From Actinomadura sp. WMMA1423 (GTDB taxonomy: Bacteria; Actinomycetota; Actinomycetes; Streptosporangiales; Streptosporangiaceae), in the NCBI RefSeq assembly GCF_006547145.1, contig NZ_CP041244.1, positions 5,890,001 through 5,954,000 on the forward strand: a DNA stretch of 64,000 nucleotides, in the 5' to 3' direction. A program made the position numbers and the translations under genes. Shown piece by piece: positions 28,020-37,582 of this stretch (the first letter of the stretch is position 1; every line of letters begins with the position of its first letter). The notes under the pieces were generated by a model. The model searched no databases, was not told where the DNA came from, and was given only the letters and a program-made list of their open reading frames with translations.

Positions 28020-29168
28020 CTACTTGTCGATGTCGCCGACGACGAAGAACATCGAGCCGAGAATGGCGATCATGTCGGCGACCAGGTTGCCGGGCAGCAG
28101 TTCCGCCAGCACCTGGACGTTGTTGTACGACGCGGACCGCAGCTTCATCCGCCACGGGGTCTTCTCGCCACGCGACACCAGGTAGTAGCCGTTGAGGCCG
28201 AGCGGGTTCTCCGTCCAGGCGTAGGTGTGGCCCTCGGGGACCTTCAGGACCTTCGGCAGCCGCTGGTTGATCGGCCCGGGCGGCAGCTCGGCCATGCGGT
28301 CGAGGCAGGCGTCCGCCAGGTCGAGGGACGCGTGCACCTGGTCGAGCAGGCATTCGAACCGGGCCAGGCAGTCGCCTTCCGACCGGGTGACCACGCGTAC
28401 GTCCAGTTCGTCGTAGGCGAGGTAGGGCTCGTCCCTGCGCAGGTCGAAGTCGACCCCGGACGCGCGCGCGATGGGCCCGGACACCCCGTACTGCAGGATC
28501 TGCTCCTGCGTGAGGATGCCCACCCCTCTGGTCCTGGCCCGGAAGATCTCGTTGCCCATGATGAGGTCGTCGATGTCGCTCATGCGGGCGCGCACCTCGG
28601 AGACCGCCGCCCGCGCGCGTGCCGTCCACCCGGCGGGGAGCTCCTCCTTCAGCCCGCCGACCCGGTTGAACATGTAGTGCATACGTCCACCGGAGATCTC
28701 CTCCATGACCCGCTGCAGGACCTCCCGCTCGCGGAACGCGTAGAAGATCGGAGTGATGGCGCCCACTTCCAGGGGGTAGGAGCCGAGGAACATCAGATGG
28801 TTGAGGATCCGGTTGAGCTCCGCGAGCAGCGTCCTCGCCCATACGGCCCGGACCGGGACCTCCATGCCGAGCATGCGCTCGACGGCTAGCACGACCCCGA
28901 GTTCGCTGGAGAAGGCTGACAGCCAGTCGTGCCGGTTCGCCAGGACGATGATCTGCCGGAAGTCGCGGACCTCGAACAGCTTCTCCGCGCCCCGGTGCAT
29001 GTAGCCGACGATGGGTTCCGCGGCCGAGATCCGTTCGCCGTCCAGGGTGAGCTTCAGCCGGAGCACGCCGTGCGTGGACGGGTGCTGGGGGCCGATGTTC
29101 AGGGTCATGTCCTCGGTGGCGAGCTCCTTGGCGCCCGCACCGATCCCTACGATCCGTTCGGTGGTCAT
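28020..29168 (-). CDS. nuoD: Orphan NADH-quinone oxidoreductase subunit D
   Basis: A 382-residue NuoD/49-kDa subunit, normally part of the peripheral arm of complex I near the quinone site. Family motifs are NIGPQHPSTHGVLR near residue 24, GYMHRGAEKLFE (R59) and the C-terminal MIAILGSMFFVVGDIDK. No other nuo gene is present within the window, so this is an isolated copy, distinct from the usual nuoA-N operon. It may substitute for NuoD or serve another quinone-linked complex. It converges on the folate operon. Confidence 0.93.
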   Translation of the reverse strand: MTTERIVGIGAGAKELATEDMTLNIGPQHPSTHGVLRLKLTLDGERISAAEPIVGYMHRGAEKLFEVRDFRQIIVLANRHDWLSAFSSELGVVLAVERMLGMEVPVRAVWARTLLAELNRILNHLMFLGSYPLEVGAITPIFYAFREREVLQRVMEEISGGRMHYMFNRVGGLKEELPAGWTARARAAVSEVRARMSDIDDLIMGNEIFRARTRGVGILTQEQILQYGVSGPIARASGVDFDLRRDEPYLAYDELDVRVVTRSEGDCLARFECLLDQVHASLDLADACLDRMAELPPGPINQRLPKVLKVPEGHTYAWTENPLGLNGYYLVSRGEKTPWRMKLRSASYNNVQVLAELLPGNLVADMIAILGSMFFVVGDIDK

Positions 29169-29247
29169 GGTCGCGCCTCCGCCACTCTGATCACCGCTTC
29201 ATGGTCCCATGGCGAGCGGTACTCGTTATCCGGTTGACTAGGGGGCG

Positions 29248-29907
29248 ATGAACGCGAGCCACGGCGAACCGCCATACGATCCCGCCGCGCACCCTGGGCC
29301 GCAGGGCGCGGTGCGCCCGCCCGCGCCGTCCAGGCCGTCCCATGGCGGTCAGCCCCCTGGTCAGGGACAGGTAGGGGCACCCTACCCGCCGCAGCAGGGG
29401 CCGCCCCTCTACCAGGCGGACCAGGCCTTTGCGCCTGGAGCCGGCCTCCACTGGTCGCACATTTCGAAGCGCCACGCCTGGCACAGGCTTCTCACAGCGG
29501 TCCTCTGGGCGATCCCCGTCGGTGCTGTGGGCGCTTTCATCGTGTGGAGGAACGGCACCGTGGTCGCCGCCTCCATGTGGGTCGCCGCCGTAGTGCTCGG
29601 GGTGATCCTCACCTGGCTGGTCGCGGTGCTGGATCGCCGGGCCTACGGCTATGTCGAGCGTCAGGACGACCTCATCGTGACCCATGGCGTCCTCGTCCGG
29701 CGGCTCATCGTTGTCCCCTACGGGCGGATGCAGTTCGTGGACGTCACCGCGGGCCTTCTGGAGCGGTGGATGGGCGTCGCCACCGTCCGGATGCACACGG
29801 CCGCCGCGGCGACGGACGCGACGATTCCGGGGCTGCCCACTGCGGAGGCCGCGCTTCTGCGTGACCGTCTCGCGCAGAAGGGCGAGGAACGGAGCATGGG
29901 CCTATGA
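29248..29907 (+). CDS. PH (bPH2/YdbS-like) domain membrane protein
   Basis: A 219-residue protein: a proline/glutamine-rich N-terminus, two membrane helices (about 70-90 and 95-120), and a bacterial PH domain (YVERQDDLIVTHGVLVRR, then MQFVDVTAGLLERWMGVATV). It overlaps the next, larger PH-domain gene by ATGA. Such YdbS/YdbT pairs are common in Gram-positives, where they are linked to membrane or bacteriocin stress; the role here is unproven. Confidence 0.88.
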   Translation: MNASHGEPPYDPAAHPGPQGAVRPPAPSRPSHGGQPPGQGQVGAPYPPQQGPPLYQADQAFAPGAGLHWSHISKRHAWHRLLTAVLWAIPVGAVGAFIVWRNGTVVAASMWVAAVVLGVILTWLVAVLDRRAYGYVERQDDLIVTHGVLVRRLIVVPYGRMQFVDVTAGLLERWMGVATVRMHTAAAATDATIPGLPTAEAALLRDRLAQKGEERSMGL

Positions 29908-31463
29908 GCGGCCCTTACGGCCCGTATGGTCCGCCTGGCCGACCCGGGCCGCCGGGCCCGCCCGGCCCCCACGGGCAACCTTCGCCCCACGGGCAGCCTG
30001 GACCCCTTGGTCCGTCCGGGCCACAGGGGCAACCCGGGCAGCCTGGGCCCTATGGGCGGCCGCCGGGACCTTCCTACCCGCCGCCGCACCCTGGGTACGG
30101 GCCGCCTCGTCCGCCGTATGCGTACGGTCCGCCGCAGCGTCCACCGGTCCGGTTCTCGGAGGGCACGCATAGGCTGCACTGGGCGACGGCCCCGCTGCGC
30201 GCGTTCGTCTTCCTCATCATCTACTTCGTCCTCCTCGGCTTCCCCCTGCTGCTGACGCAGACCGACAGCGGCGTCACCCTGGCGCTCACGCCGGAGGTGA
30301 TCCTGCGGTTCGTCATCGTGACCGTCCCCATGGGGTTCATCGCGGTGGGGAGCGGCCTGTGGACCTGGCTGTCCCTCCGCTTCCGCGTCGACAACGACGA
30401 CCTCGTCGTGGAGACCGGAATCCTGCGGAAGAACGCGCGGCGCATCCCGCTTTCGCGAATCCAGGCCATAGACGTGGTGCGTCCGCTGGTGACGCGGGTG
30501 TTCGCGCTTTCGGAAGTACGGGTGGAGCTGGCAGGGGGCGAGCAGAGCGAGATCGCCCTCCGCTACCTGGGGCGGCAGTCGGCGCAGCAGTTGCGCGCCG
30601 AACTCCTGGCCCGCGCCGCCGGGCTTCCAGGCCACACCCCGGAGGCCCCTGAGAGGCACCTGTGGCGCGTGCCGTTCGGGGCCCTGCTCGGGTCGCTGGT
30701 CGTGCGGCTGCCCGTCCTGGGGGCGGTGCTGCTCTTCCTCGCGTCCCTCATCTTCTTGGTCATGTACGCGGAGGGCGGCATCCTGGCCGTCACCATCCCG
30801 GTTCTGCTCGGCCTGATCCGGGCCGTGATCGCACCGCTGGTCATGTACGCCAACTTCACGGTGGCCATGTCCCCGGACGGGATCCGCCTGCGCTACGGCC
30901 TGCTGGAGACCCGGATGCAGACGCTGCCGCCTGGGCGCGTCCAGGCCGTCAGCATCGTCGAACCGGCGATCTGGCGCACCCTCGGCTGGGCCCGCGTCGA
31001 GGTCACCGTCGCCGGTTACGCGGGTGAGCGCCAAGCGCTCTCTTCGACCCTGCTTCCCGTCGCGCCCCGCCACGTCGCCATGCACCTCGTCTCGCAGGTC
31101 TTCCCGGGGACGCACGTGGACGCCGTCGCTCTCGTCCCGGCGTCCTCCAAGGCCGTGTCGGTCGACCACGCCGACGGCGCCGGCACCGACGACGTGGTCT
31201 TCGTGACCCGGCACGGCTGGCCCTGCCGCCGCACGGACGTGATCGCCCACGCGCGCGCGCAGAGCGTCCGGTTGACCGCGAACCTCTTCCAGCGGCTGAT
31301 GGGCCTCGCCACCGTCCATGTGGACGCGCCCCCGGGCCCGGTCCAGGTGTCGGCGACGGACCGCGAACTCGGTGAGGCCCGCGCGATCGTCGAGTCCACC
31401 GCGCGCCGGGCCCTCGCCGCCCGCCGCGCCGGCGGCGGCGACCCGACCCGCTGGGCCCGCTGA
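29904..31463 (+). CDS. PH (YdbT-like) domain membrane protein, large partner
   Basis: A 519-residue protein. The first 80 residues are glycine/proline/glutamine-rich with GPPGPPGP-type collagen-like repeats. Membrane helices follow (near 95-115, 130-155 and 270-320), with several PH-like modules, each marked by a sequence such as ARRIPLSRIQAIDVVRP or METLPPGRVQAVSIVEP-like RIQ/RVQ motifs. It is coupled to the smaller PH protein. Probably the two form a membrane complex; function unknown. Confidence 0.87.
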   Translation: MSGPYGPYGPPGRPGPPGPPGPHGQPSPHGQPGPLGPSGPQGQPGQPGPYGRPPGPSYPPPHPGYGPPRPPYAYGPPQRPPVRFSEGTHRLHWATAPLRAFVFLIIYFVLLGFPLLLTQTDSGVTLALTPEVILRFVIVTVPMGFIAVGSGLWTWLSLRFRVDNDDLVVETGILRKNARRIPLSRIQAIDVVRPLVTRVFALSEVRVELAGGEQSEIALRYLGRQSAQQLRAELLARAAGLPGHTPEAPERHLWRVPFGALLGSLVVRLPVLGAVLLFLASLIFLVMYAEGGILAVTIPVLLGLIRAVIAPLVMYANFTVAMSPDGIRLRYGLLETRMQTLPPGRVQAVSIVEPAIWRTLGWARVEVTVAGYAGERQALSSTLLPVAPRHVAMHLVSQVFPGTHVDAVALVPASSKAVSVDHADGAGTDDVVFVTRHGWPCRRTDVIAHARAQSVRLTANLFQRLMGLATVHVDAPPGPVQVSATDRELGEARAIVESTARRALAARRAGGGDPTRWAR

Positions 31464-31792
31464 CGACTTATCCACAGAATCGCGTTCTACTGTCACGCCC
31501 CACGGCGTCCCTCGACGATGGACACGTCGGCCCGCCCGAGGGGGGAGGGCGGGCCGACCCCGTCATCGAACGAACGTGATCGCGTGGAAGGAGGCGCCGC
31601 ATGGAGCCTCGCGTGGATGAAGATCCGACCGCCCACGGCACACGCCGCCGCGGCCGGGTCGCCGCCGGTGGCAGCGGGCTACCCGCTCCCACGGTTCCGG
31701 TAGGAGCGCGGCTGCGCTCGAAGCGTCCGTCACCGGGTTACGGCCCTTCCGCTCCCGGCCGGTCGGCCGCGACGGGCACATATCGTCTGAGC
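31464..31792. other. Intergenic gap with a consensus DnaA box
   Basis: No gene is seen in these 329 bases. TTATCCACA, the consensus DnaA box, occurs at 31468-31476, just after the stop of the PH-domain gene. A CATATC hexamer near 31779 could be the -10 of the downstream P450, whose transcript would then be leaderless. Confidence 0.45.
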
Positions 31793-33001
31793 ATGAGCGA
31801 TCTGGCCTATGACCCCTGGTCCCCCGAGTTCGTGGCGGACCCGTACCCGGTGTTCGAGCGGCTCCGCGCCGAGCATCCGGTGTTCTTCCACGAGCCCACC
31901 GGCCAGTGGGTGATCAGCCGGTACGAGGACGTCGACGCGCTGCTGCGCGACCGTCGCCTCGGGCGGTCCTACCTCCACGTCGCGACCCACGAGGAGTTCG
32001 GGCAGCTGGCGGAGCCCGAGTTCCTCAAGCCCTTCTGGGACCTGATCCGCGCCGGGATGCTCGACGTTGAGCCGCCCACCCACACGCGGCTGCGGCGCCT
32101 CGTGTCCAAGGCGTTCACGGCGCGGATGGTGGAGGGGCTGCGGCCCACGATCAGGCGCCTCGCCGAGGAACTGGCTTCGGGGCTGGCGGACAGGGGCGGC
32201 GGCGACCTGCTCGCCGAGGTCGCCGAGCCGCTGCCGGTGAACGTGATCGCCGAGATGCTCGGCGTCCCCGTCGAGGACCGGCACCTCCTGCGCCCCTGGT
32301 CGGCCGACATCTGCGGCATGTACGAGCTGAACCCGCCCGAGGAGGCCCAGCGGACGGCCGTCCGCGCCGCCGTGGAGTTCTCCGACTACCTGCGCGGCCT
32401 GGCCCGCACCCGGCGGGCCGAGCCGCGCGACGACCTCGTCTCCGCGCTCGCGCACGTGGTGGACGAGGGCGACCGGCTCACCGAGGACGAGCTGATCGGC
32501 ACCTGCGTCCTGCTCCTCAACGCTGGGCACGAGGCCACGGTCAACGCGACCGGCAACGGCTGGTGGACGCTGTTCCGCAACCCCGCCGAGCTGGAACGCC
32601 TCCGCTCCGACCCGTCGCTCGTCCCCACCGCGGTCGAGGAATTGCTCCGCTACGACACCCCGGCGCCCATGTTCGAGCGCTGGGTACTGGAGGACATCAG
32701 GGTCGCCGGCGTCGACATCCCCCGCGGCGCGGAGGTCGCGTTGCAGTTCGCGTCCGCCAACCGCGACCCGGAGGTCTTCGCCGACCCGAACCGGCTCGAC
32801 CTCGGACGCGACCCCAACCCGCACATCACGTTCGGCCTCGGCATCCACTACTGCCTGGGGGCACCCCTGGCCCGCATCGAACTCGTGGAGTCGTTCGGCG
32901 CACTCCTGCGCGCGGCCCCGGCCCTCCGCCTCGCGACCGAACCGGATTGGAAGCCCGGCTTCATCCTCCGCGGCCTGACAGCCCTCCACGTAGAGCGCTA
33001 A
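31793..33001 (+). CDS. Cytochrome P450
   Basis: A 402-residue soluble bacterial P450. The I-helix oxygen-activation site is LLLNAGHEATVN, the K-helix ExxR is in EELLRYD, and the heme loop is FGLGIHYCLGAPLAR with C354 as thiolate ligand. It needs an external ferredoxin and reductase, not encoded nearby. The ATG at 31793 is chosen because MSDLAYDPWSPEFVADPYP aligns with the usual P450 N-terminus. Substrate unknown. Its 3' side runs straight into a minisatellite. Confidence 0.94.
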   Translation: MSDLAYDPWSPEFVADPYPVFERLRAEHPVFFHEPTGQWVISRYEDVDALLRDRRLGRSYLHVATHEEFGQLAEPEFLKPFWDLIRAGMLDVEPPTHTRLRRLVSKAFTARMVEGLRPTIRRLAEELASGLADRGGGDLLAEVAEPLPVNVIAEMLGVPVEDRHLLRPWSADICGMYELNPPEEAQRTAVRAAVEFSDYLRGLARTRRAEPRDDLVSALAHVVDEGDRLTEDELIGTCVLLLNAGHEATVNATGNGWWTLFRNPAELERLRSDPSLVPTAVEELLRYDTPAPMFERWVLEDIRVAGVDIPRGAEVALQFASANRDPEVFADPNRLDLGRDPNPHITFGLGIHYCLGAPLARIELVESFGALLRAAPALRLATEPDWKPGFILRGLTALHVER

Positions 33002-33440
33002 CCGGCAGACCGCTGACGGGTGGAGCGCCGGCGGGTGGAGCGCTGCCGGGTGTCGCGCCGGCGCGTGGAGAGCTGACGGGGTGGAGAGCTGACGGGGTGG
33101 CGGCTGGTGGAGTGCTGGCGGGAGTGGCGCTGGCTGGTGGAGCGCTGGCCGGTCGAGTGCTGGCCGGTGAAGCACTGATGGGTGTGGCGCTGGTGGGTGT
33201 GGCGCTGACGGGGTGGCGCTGGCCCGTGGGGCGCTGGCCGGTGGGGCGCTGGCCGGTGGGGCGCTGGCCGGTGGGGCGCTGGCCGGGGTGGCGCTGGCCG
33301 GTGTGGTGCCTACCGGTGGAGCACCGGCTGGTGGGGCGCCTCCTGGTGGAGCGCTGACTGTAGGGCGTTGGCCGGTGACACATGGCCGGTGAGTCATGGC
33401 TGGTGTTGTGGGTGAGACCGGTGGTGGTTGGCGGGTGGGG
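33002..33440. repeat. 15-bp minisatellite between P450 and methyltransferase genes
   Basis: The gap is filled by variants of GCTGGCCGGTGGGGC. The purest part, at about 33225-33300, has five near-identical tandem copies. Because the period is 15, every frame on both strands gives pentapeptide repeats (plus strand ALAGG-like, minus strand APPAS-like), so the long frames seen here are artefacts, or the relic of a pentapeptide-repeat gene. Confidence 0.8.
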
Positions 33441-34526
33441 TTAGCTGGTGGGGTGTTGGGCGGGGGTAAGGGGAGGGGGGATTGGGATGCCGACGGTCTG
33501 GGCCAGCCAGCCGAAGCCGCCCAGGCCGGAGGGGTCGGTCAGTTCGGCGTCCTCGCCTGCGTGGCAGAGGGCGGCTACGTAGCCGCGGGGGTCGCGGTGG
33601 GCCAGGTCCAGCGGAGGGCGGGCCCCCGAGAGGCCGAGGGCGCGCAGGGCCTCGCGCTGACCGGTCAGGAGGCTGGACGTCGCGCCGGCGCGGCGCCCCG
33701 CGACCATGCAGGCGTCGAGCGCGACATGGGCGGTGACGTCGCACGATCCGTCCGGGACGGCGGGCACGGTGGCGCCGTCGCGGTAGCCGGTCAGCGTCCC
33801 GTACGCGGGGCGCGCCTCGCGGGAGTGCGAGTAGTCGACGGCGAGCGCGAGGCCGGCCGACAGGCGCCTGATCACCGCGGACCAGGCGGCGCAGCGCGGA
33901 TGCCCGATCTCGGCGCGGTCGCCAGGTTCGGGCAGCGGCCACCACCGCTCCAGCCAGTCGCGGTCCTCATCGGACGGCGGCGGCCCCGGGCGTTCGGTGC
34001 CGGTGAGCGGGTCGACCAGCACGGTCCGGACGCCGTCGGGGGTGCGTTCCGCCACGTCCAGCGGCACGTTGTCGAGCCACTCGTTCGCGACGACGAGGCC
34101 GGTGACGCGGGCGGGCAGGTCCGGGCGCCAGACGATACGGGAGGGCACGTCGGGCGGACGCGGCGCGAGCTCCACCGCCGTGGGAGCGAGCCGGGCGGCG
34201 AGGTCGGGCGGGGCGCAGGCCAGGATGTTGCTCAGCAGCCGGCCCGACCCCGCGCCGATGTCGACCACGTCGAGCCGGTCGGGCCGGCCGAGCAGGGCGT
34301 CGACCTCGACCAGCAGGCGGGTGATGGCGGCTGCGAACCGCGGCGAGGCGTGCACCGAGGTGCGGAAGTGCTCGGCGGGGCGTTCGCGCCGGTAGAAACC
34401 TTCCTCCCCGTACAGGGCCCGCTCCATCGCGGTGCGCCACGTCAGCCATCCGGAAACCAGCGACTCCACACCTGCGACGTTACCGTGAGTGGCGGAGTCC
34501 GGACGGGCCCTCCTTGCGGTGGACAC
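33441..34526 (-). CDS. MidA/NDUFAF7-like SAM-dependent methyltransferase
   Basis: A 361-residue class I methyltransferase. The SAM-binding motif is VVDIGAGSGRLL (89-98), followed by the family's ANEWLDNVPLDV. In eukaryotes the homologue NDUFAF7 dimethylates an arginine of the complex I 49-kDa subunit. The start is GTG 34526; GTG 34469 (VESLVSGW) is an equally possible later start. An orphan nuoD lies about 4.3 kb away with the corresponding arginine. The family call is by motif and overall pattern. Confidence 0.82.
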   Translation of the reverse strand: MSTARRARPDSATHGNVAGVESLVSGWLTWRTAMERALYGEEGFYRRERPAEHFRTSVHASPRFAAAITRLLVEVDALLGRPDRLDVVDIGAGSGRLLSNILACAPPDLAARLAPTAVELAPRPPDVPSRIVWRPDLPARVTGLVVANEWLDNVPLDVAERTPDGVRTVLVDPLTGTERPGPPPSDEDRDWLERWWPLPEPGDRAEIGHPRCAAWSAVIRRLSAGLALAVDYSHSREARPAYGTLTGYRDGATVPAVPDGSCDVTAHVALDACMVAGRRAGATSSLLTGQREALRALGLSGARPPLDLAHRDPRGYVAALCHAGEDAELTDPSGLGGFGWLAQTVGIPIPPPLTPAQHPTS

Positions 34527-34579
34527 GGGTCAGACCTCCGGCTGATCCTGACTGACCAGCGGGTACGTACGCTTGCGGC

Positions 34580-35749
34580 ATGGTGGCGAGCGCATGGGAG
34601 TGGCTGCGGGGCAAGAAGCCGCTCGTCGACGCCTTCTTCGCGCTGGCGGTCCTGTTCTTCTCCCTGCCGACCCTGCTGGCGGGCCCGGCCCAGATCGGCG
34701 CGGGGTACTACCTGCTGCTGACGCTCCTGCTGACCGGGCCGCTGGTGCTGCGCCGCACGTTCCCCCGGACGGTCTTCGGCTTCGTCGCACTGGTCTCCTT
34801 CGTCCAGTGCGTGCTGGGAGCGATGCCGATTCCGGCGAACGTCGCCGTCCTGATGGGCCTCTACACGGTCACAGCCGGATGCACGTTCCGCTGGGGGCTC
34901 GCGGCGGCAGTGGTCGGCGAGATCGGCGCGGGCATGGCGACCTACCGCTACCCGCAAGGCGCCGACGACCGGAGGCTGACGTTCGTCCTGATGACGGTGC
35001 TGGTGGCGGGCGTCTACGTCCTCGGCCTGCACATGCGCACGCGGCGGGCGTACCTGCGCTCGGTCGAGGAGCGGGCCGAGCGGCTGGAGCGCGAACGCGA
35101 CAACGAGGTCAAGGTGGCGATGGCCGCCGAGCGCGCCCGCATCGCCCGCGAGCTGCACGACGTGGTGGCCCACAACGTCAGCGTGATCGTCGTGCAGGCG
35201 GACGGCGCGTCCTACGCCATCGAGACCGACGTGGGCCGGGCCCGGCAGGCGCTCGACACGATCTCCTCGACGGGACGGGTGGCGCTGGCGGAGATGCGGC
35301 GGCTCCTCGGCGTGCTGCGCGAGAACGACGATGCGGGGGCCTACGCCCCGCAGCCGGGCGTGGCGCAGTTGGACGACCTGGTCGAGCAGGTCCGGGCGGC
35401 CGGGCTGGCGGTGGCGTTCGAGGTCGACGGAACCCCCGCGATCATGTCGGAGGGCCGCCAGCTCACGGTCTACCGGATCGTCCAGGAGGCGCTGACCAAC
35501 ACGCTCAAGCACGGCGGCCCGCGGGTGAGCGTGTCGGTGCGGCTGCGCTACGCCGGCGACGCGCTCGACGTCCGCGTGGTCGACGACGGGCGCGGCGCCG
35601 CCGCACCCGACGACGGGCACGGTCACGGCCTCGCCGGGATGCGCGAGCGCGTCGCCGTGTACGGCGGCACGGTCCACGCCGGTCCGCGCGCCGGCGGCGG
35701 GTTCGAAGTGGCCGCGAGCCTCCCCGTCCGCGAGGAGGTCGCCGCGTGA
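34580..35749 (+). CDS. Two-component sensor histidine kinase (NarL/DesK class)
   Basis: A 389-residue membrane kinase. Several hydrophobic segments fill residues about 18-155 and form the sensor. The phosphorylated histidine is H193 in RIARELHDVVAHNVSVIVVQ (HisKA_3), and the ATP-binding part has TNTLKHGG, VDDGRG and GHGLAGMRERV. There is no extracytoplasmic domain, so it senses something in or near the membrane. It lies upstream of its response regulator, and a MacB-like transporter follows. Confidence 0.94.
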   Translation: MVASAWEWLRGKKPLVDAFFALAVLFFSLPTLLAGPAQIGAGYYLLLTLLLTGPLVLRRTFPRTVFGFVALVSFVQCVLGAMPIPANVAVLMGLYTVTAGCTFRWGLAAAVVGEIGAGMATYRYPQGADDRRLTFVLMTVLVAGVYVLGLHMRTRRAYLRSVEERAERLERERDNEVKVAMAAERARIARELHDVVAHNVSVIVVQADGASYAIETDVGRARQALDTISSTGRVALAEMRRLLGVLRENDDAGAYAPQPGVAQLDDLVEQVRAAGLAVAFEVDGTPAIMSEGRQLTVYRIVQEALTNTLKHGGPRVSVSVRLRYAGDALDVRVVDDGRGAAAPDDGHGHGLAGMRERVAVYGGTVHAGPRAGGGFEVAASLPVREEVAA

Positions 35750-35824
35750 CCGGCCGCGGTGAGCGGGACCGGGGCTTGCGGCGGCTCTCGCCGGGCGTGT
35801 GGGGTGGCGCACACAGGAGGTGGC

Positions 35825-36526
35825 ATGACGACGGACTTCGATGAGGTGGCGGCGCCCATCCGGGTGGTGCTCGTGGACGACCAGGAGCTGGTGCGGGCCG
35901 GCTTCAAGATGGTGTTGGACGCGCAGCCCGACATCGAGGTCGCCGGCGAGGCGGGCGACGGCGTCCAGGCGCTGGAACTGCTGCGCCGCACGCGGGCGGA
36001 CGTGGTGCTCATGGACGTCCGGATGCCGCGGATGGACGGGATCGAGGCGACCCGGCAGGTGGTGGCGGGATCCGGGCCGAAGGTCGTCATCCTGACCACC
36101 TTCGACCTGGACGAGTACGCGTTCGCCGCGATCAAGGCGGGCGCGGGCGGGTTCCTGCTGAAGGACGCGGGGCCCGCGCAGCTCATCGAGGCGATCAAGG
36201 CGGTGCACTCGGGGGACGCGGTGGTGGCGCCGAGCACGACGAAGCGGCTGCTCGACCGGTTCGCCGTGCATCTGCCGGACGCCCAGCAGAAGGCGGGCGG
36301 GGCGCTGGAGACCCTGACCGACCGGGAGAACGAGGTCCTGCGGCTGGTGGCGCGCGGGATGTCGAACGCGGAGATCGCCGCGCGCCTGTACGTCTCGGAG
36401 GCCACGGTGAAGACCCATATGGGCCGGATCCTCATGAAACTCGGCCTGCGCGACCGAGTGCAGGCCGTGGTGTTCGCATACGAGACGGGCCTGGTGCGGA
36501 GCGGCCAGAACGACCCGCCCGCCTGA
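35825..36526 (+). CDS. LuxR/NarL-type response regulator
   Basis: A 233-residue regulator. The receiver domain has the phosphoacceptor D64 in VVLMDVRMP and the acid pair VDDQ at 18-20; the C-terminal helix-turn-helix is LTDRENEVLRLVARGMSNAEIAARLYVSEATVKTH. A strong AGGAGGTGG ribosome-binding site precedes ATG 35825. It is the cognate partner of the upstream kinase and probably controls the ABC genes that follow. Confidence 0.95.
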   Translation: MTTDFDEVAAPIRVVLVDDQELVRAGFKMVLDAQPDIEVAGEAGDGVQALELLRRTRADVVLMDVRMPRMDGIEATRQVVAGSGPKVVILTTFDLDEYAFAAIKAGAGGFLLKDAGPAQLIEAIKAVHSGDAVVAPSTTKRLLDRFAVHLPDAQQKAGGALETLTDRENEVLRLVARGMSNAEIAARLYVSEATVKTHMGRILMKLGLRDRVQAVVFAYETGLVRSGQNDPPA

Positions 36527-36579
36527 CCTGGACCCCGTCCGGCCGCCCCGGACCGGGGTGGATGCCTGAGCCGTGAACG

Positions 36580-36612
36580 AGGCGCCGGAGACCGATGATG
36601 CCTCCGGCGCCT
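36580..36612 (+). terminator. Terminator hairpin after the two-component genes
   Basis: An 11-bp perfect stem (AGGCGCCGGAG and complement) with an 11-base loop follows the response-regulator stop by 54 bp. It suggests that the ABC genes have a separate promoter. Confidence 0.65.
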
Positions 36613-36808
36613 TCGTACGCGCGTCTAGGGCGGGTGAGGGCGCGGGTGGGGTCGGTTGTAGGTGGGACGGGGTGTACGACTCAGGTCGTACGCGGGGCGG
36701 GGCGGATGGCCGTGAGAGTGAGGCGGAGCGTGGCCGCCGGGTCGATGGCAGGGGCGGCGCGGATTCCTAGCGTTGGGCGCGTCCGTTCACGACCATGAAG
36801 GAGTCACC

Positions 36809-37582
36809 GTGACCAGCACGTTCGCCGAACCGCCCGGGGGAGTCCCCGCCGCCGCGGCACCGCCGGCCGTCACCGCCGAGGGCGTGTCCAAGGTGTACGG
36901 GTCCGGTGACGCGGCCGTCCACGCGCTCCGCGGGGTCAGCGTCGGGTTCGCCAGGGGCGCGTTCACCGCGATCATGGGGCCGTCGGGGTCCGGCAAGTCC
37001 ACGCTGATGCACTGCCTGGCGGGGCTGGACACCGTCAGCGGCGGGCGGATCGTCCTCGGCGACGCCGAGATCACCGGGATGGGCGACCGGCAGCTGACGA
37101 TGCTGCGCCGCGACCGCGTCGGGTTCGTGTTCCAGGCGTTCAACCTGCTGCCGACGCTCAACGCCGAGCAGAACATCCTGCTGCCAATGGAGCTGGCGGG
37201 CCGCAGGCCCGACCGGGCGTGGTTCGACCGTGTCGTCGACACCCTCGGGCTGCGGGACCGGCTCGGGCACCGTCCGAGCGAGTTGTCGGGCGGCCAGCAG
37301 CAGCGGGTGGCGTGCGCCCGCGCGATCGTCGCCCGCCCCGAGGTGATCTTCGCGGACGAGCCGACCGGCAACCTCGACTCCCGCGCGGGCGCCGAGGTCC
37401 TCGGGTTCCTGCGCGCTTCGGTCCGCGAGATGGGCCAGACGATCGTGATGGTCACTCACGACCCGGTGGCCGCCTCGTACGCCGACCGGGTGGTCTTCCT
37501 GCGGGACGGGGAGATCGTGTCGGAGATCCTCCGGCCGACCCCGGACGCCGTCCTCGACCGGTTGAAGGGCCTGGGGGCGTGA
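36809..37582 (+). CDS. MacB/LolD-type ABC transporter ATP-binding protein
   Basis: A 257-residue ATPase with Walker A GPSGSGKST, Q-loop FVFQAFNLLPTL, signature LSGGQQQRVACARAI and Walker B VIFADEPTGNLDS. The starting GTG 36809 has AAGGAG before it. Its stop overlaps the permease start. With the permease it forms a MacB-like exporter or mechanotransmission machine of the kind paired with antimicrobial-sensing two-component systems. Confidence 0.95.
   Translation: MTSTFAEPPGGVPAAAAPPAVTAEGVSKVYGSGDAAVHALRGVSVGFARGAFTAIMGPSGSGKSTLMHCLAGLDTVSGGRIVLGDAEITGMGDRQLTMLRRDRVGFVFQAFNLLPTLNAEQNILLPMELAGRRPDRAWFDRVVDTLGLRDRLGHRPSELSGGQQQRVACARAIVARPEVIFADEPTGNLDSRAGAEVLGFLRASVREMGQTIVMVTHDPVAASYADRVVFLRDGEIVSEILRPTPDAVLDRLKGLGA

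Noticed and set aside
31730..33397. Minus-strand frame with APPAS repeats opposite the P450
   Set aside because: The repeat part is the 15-bp minisatellite and the rest is the antisense of the P450.
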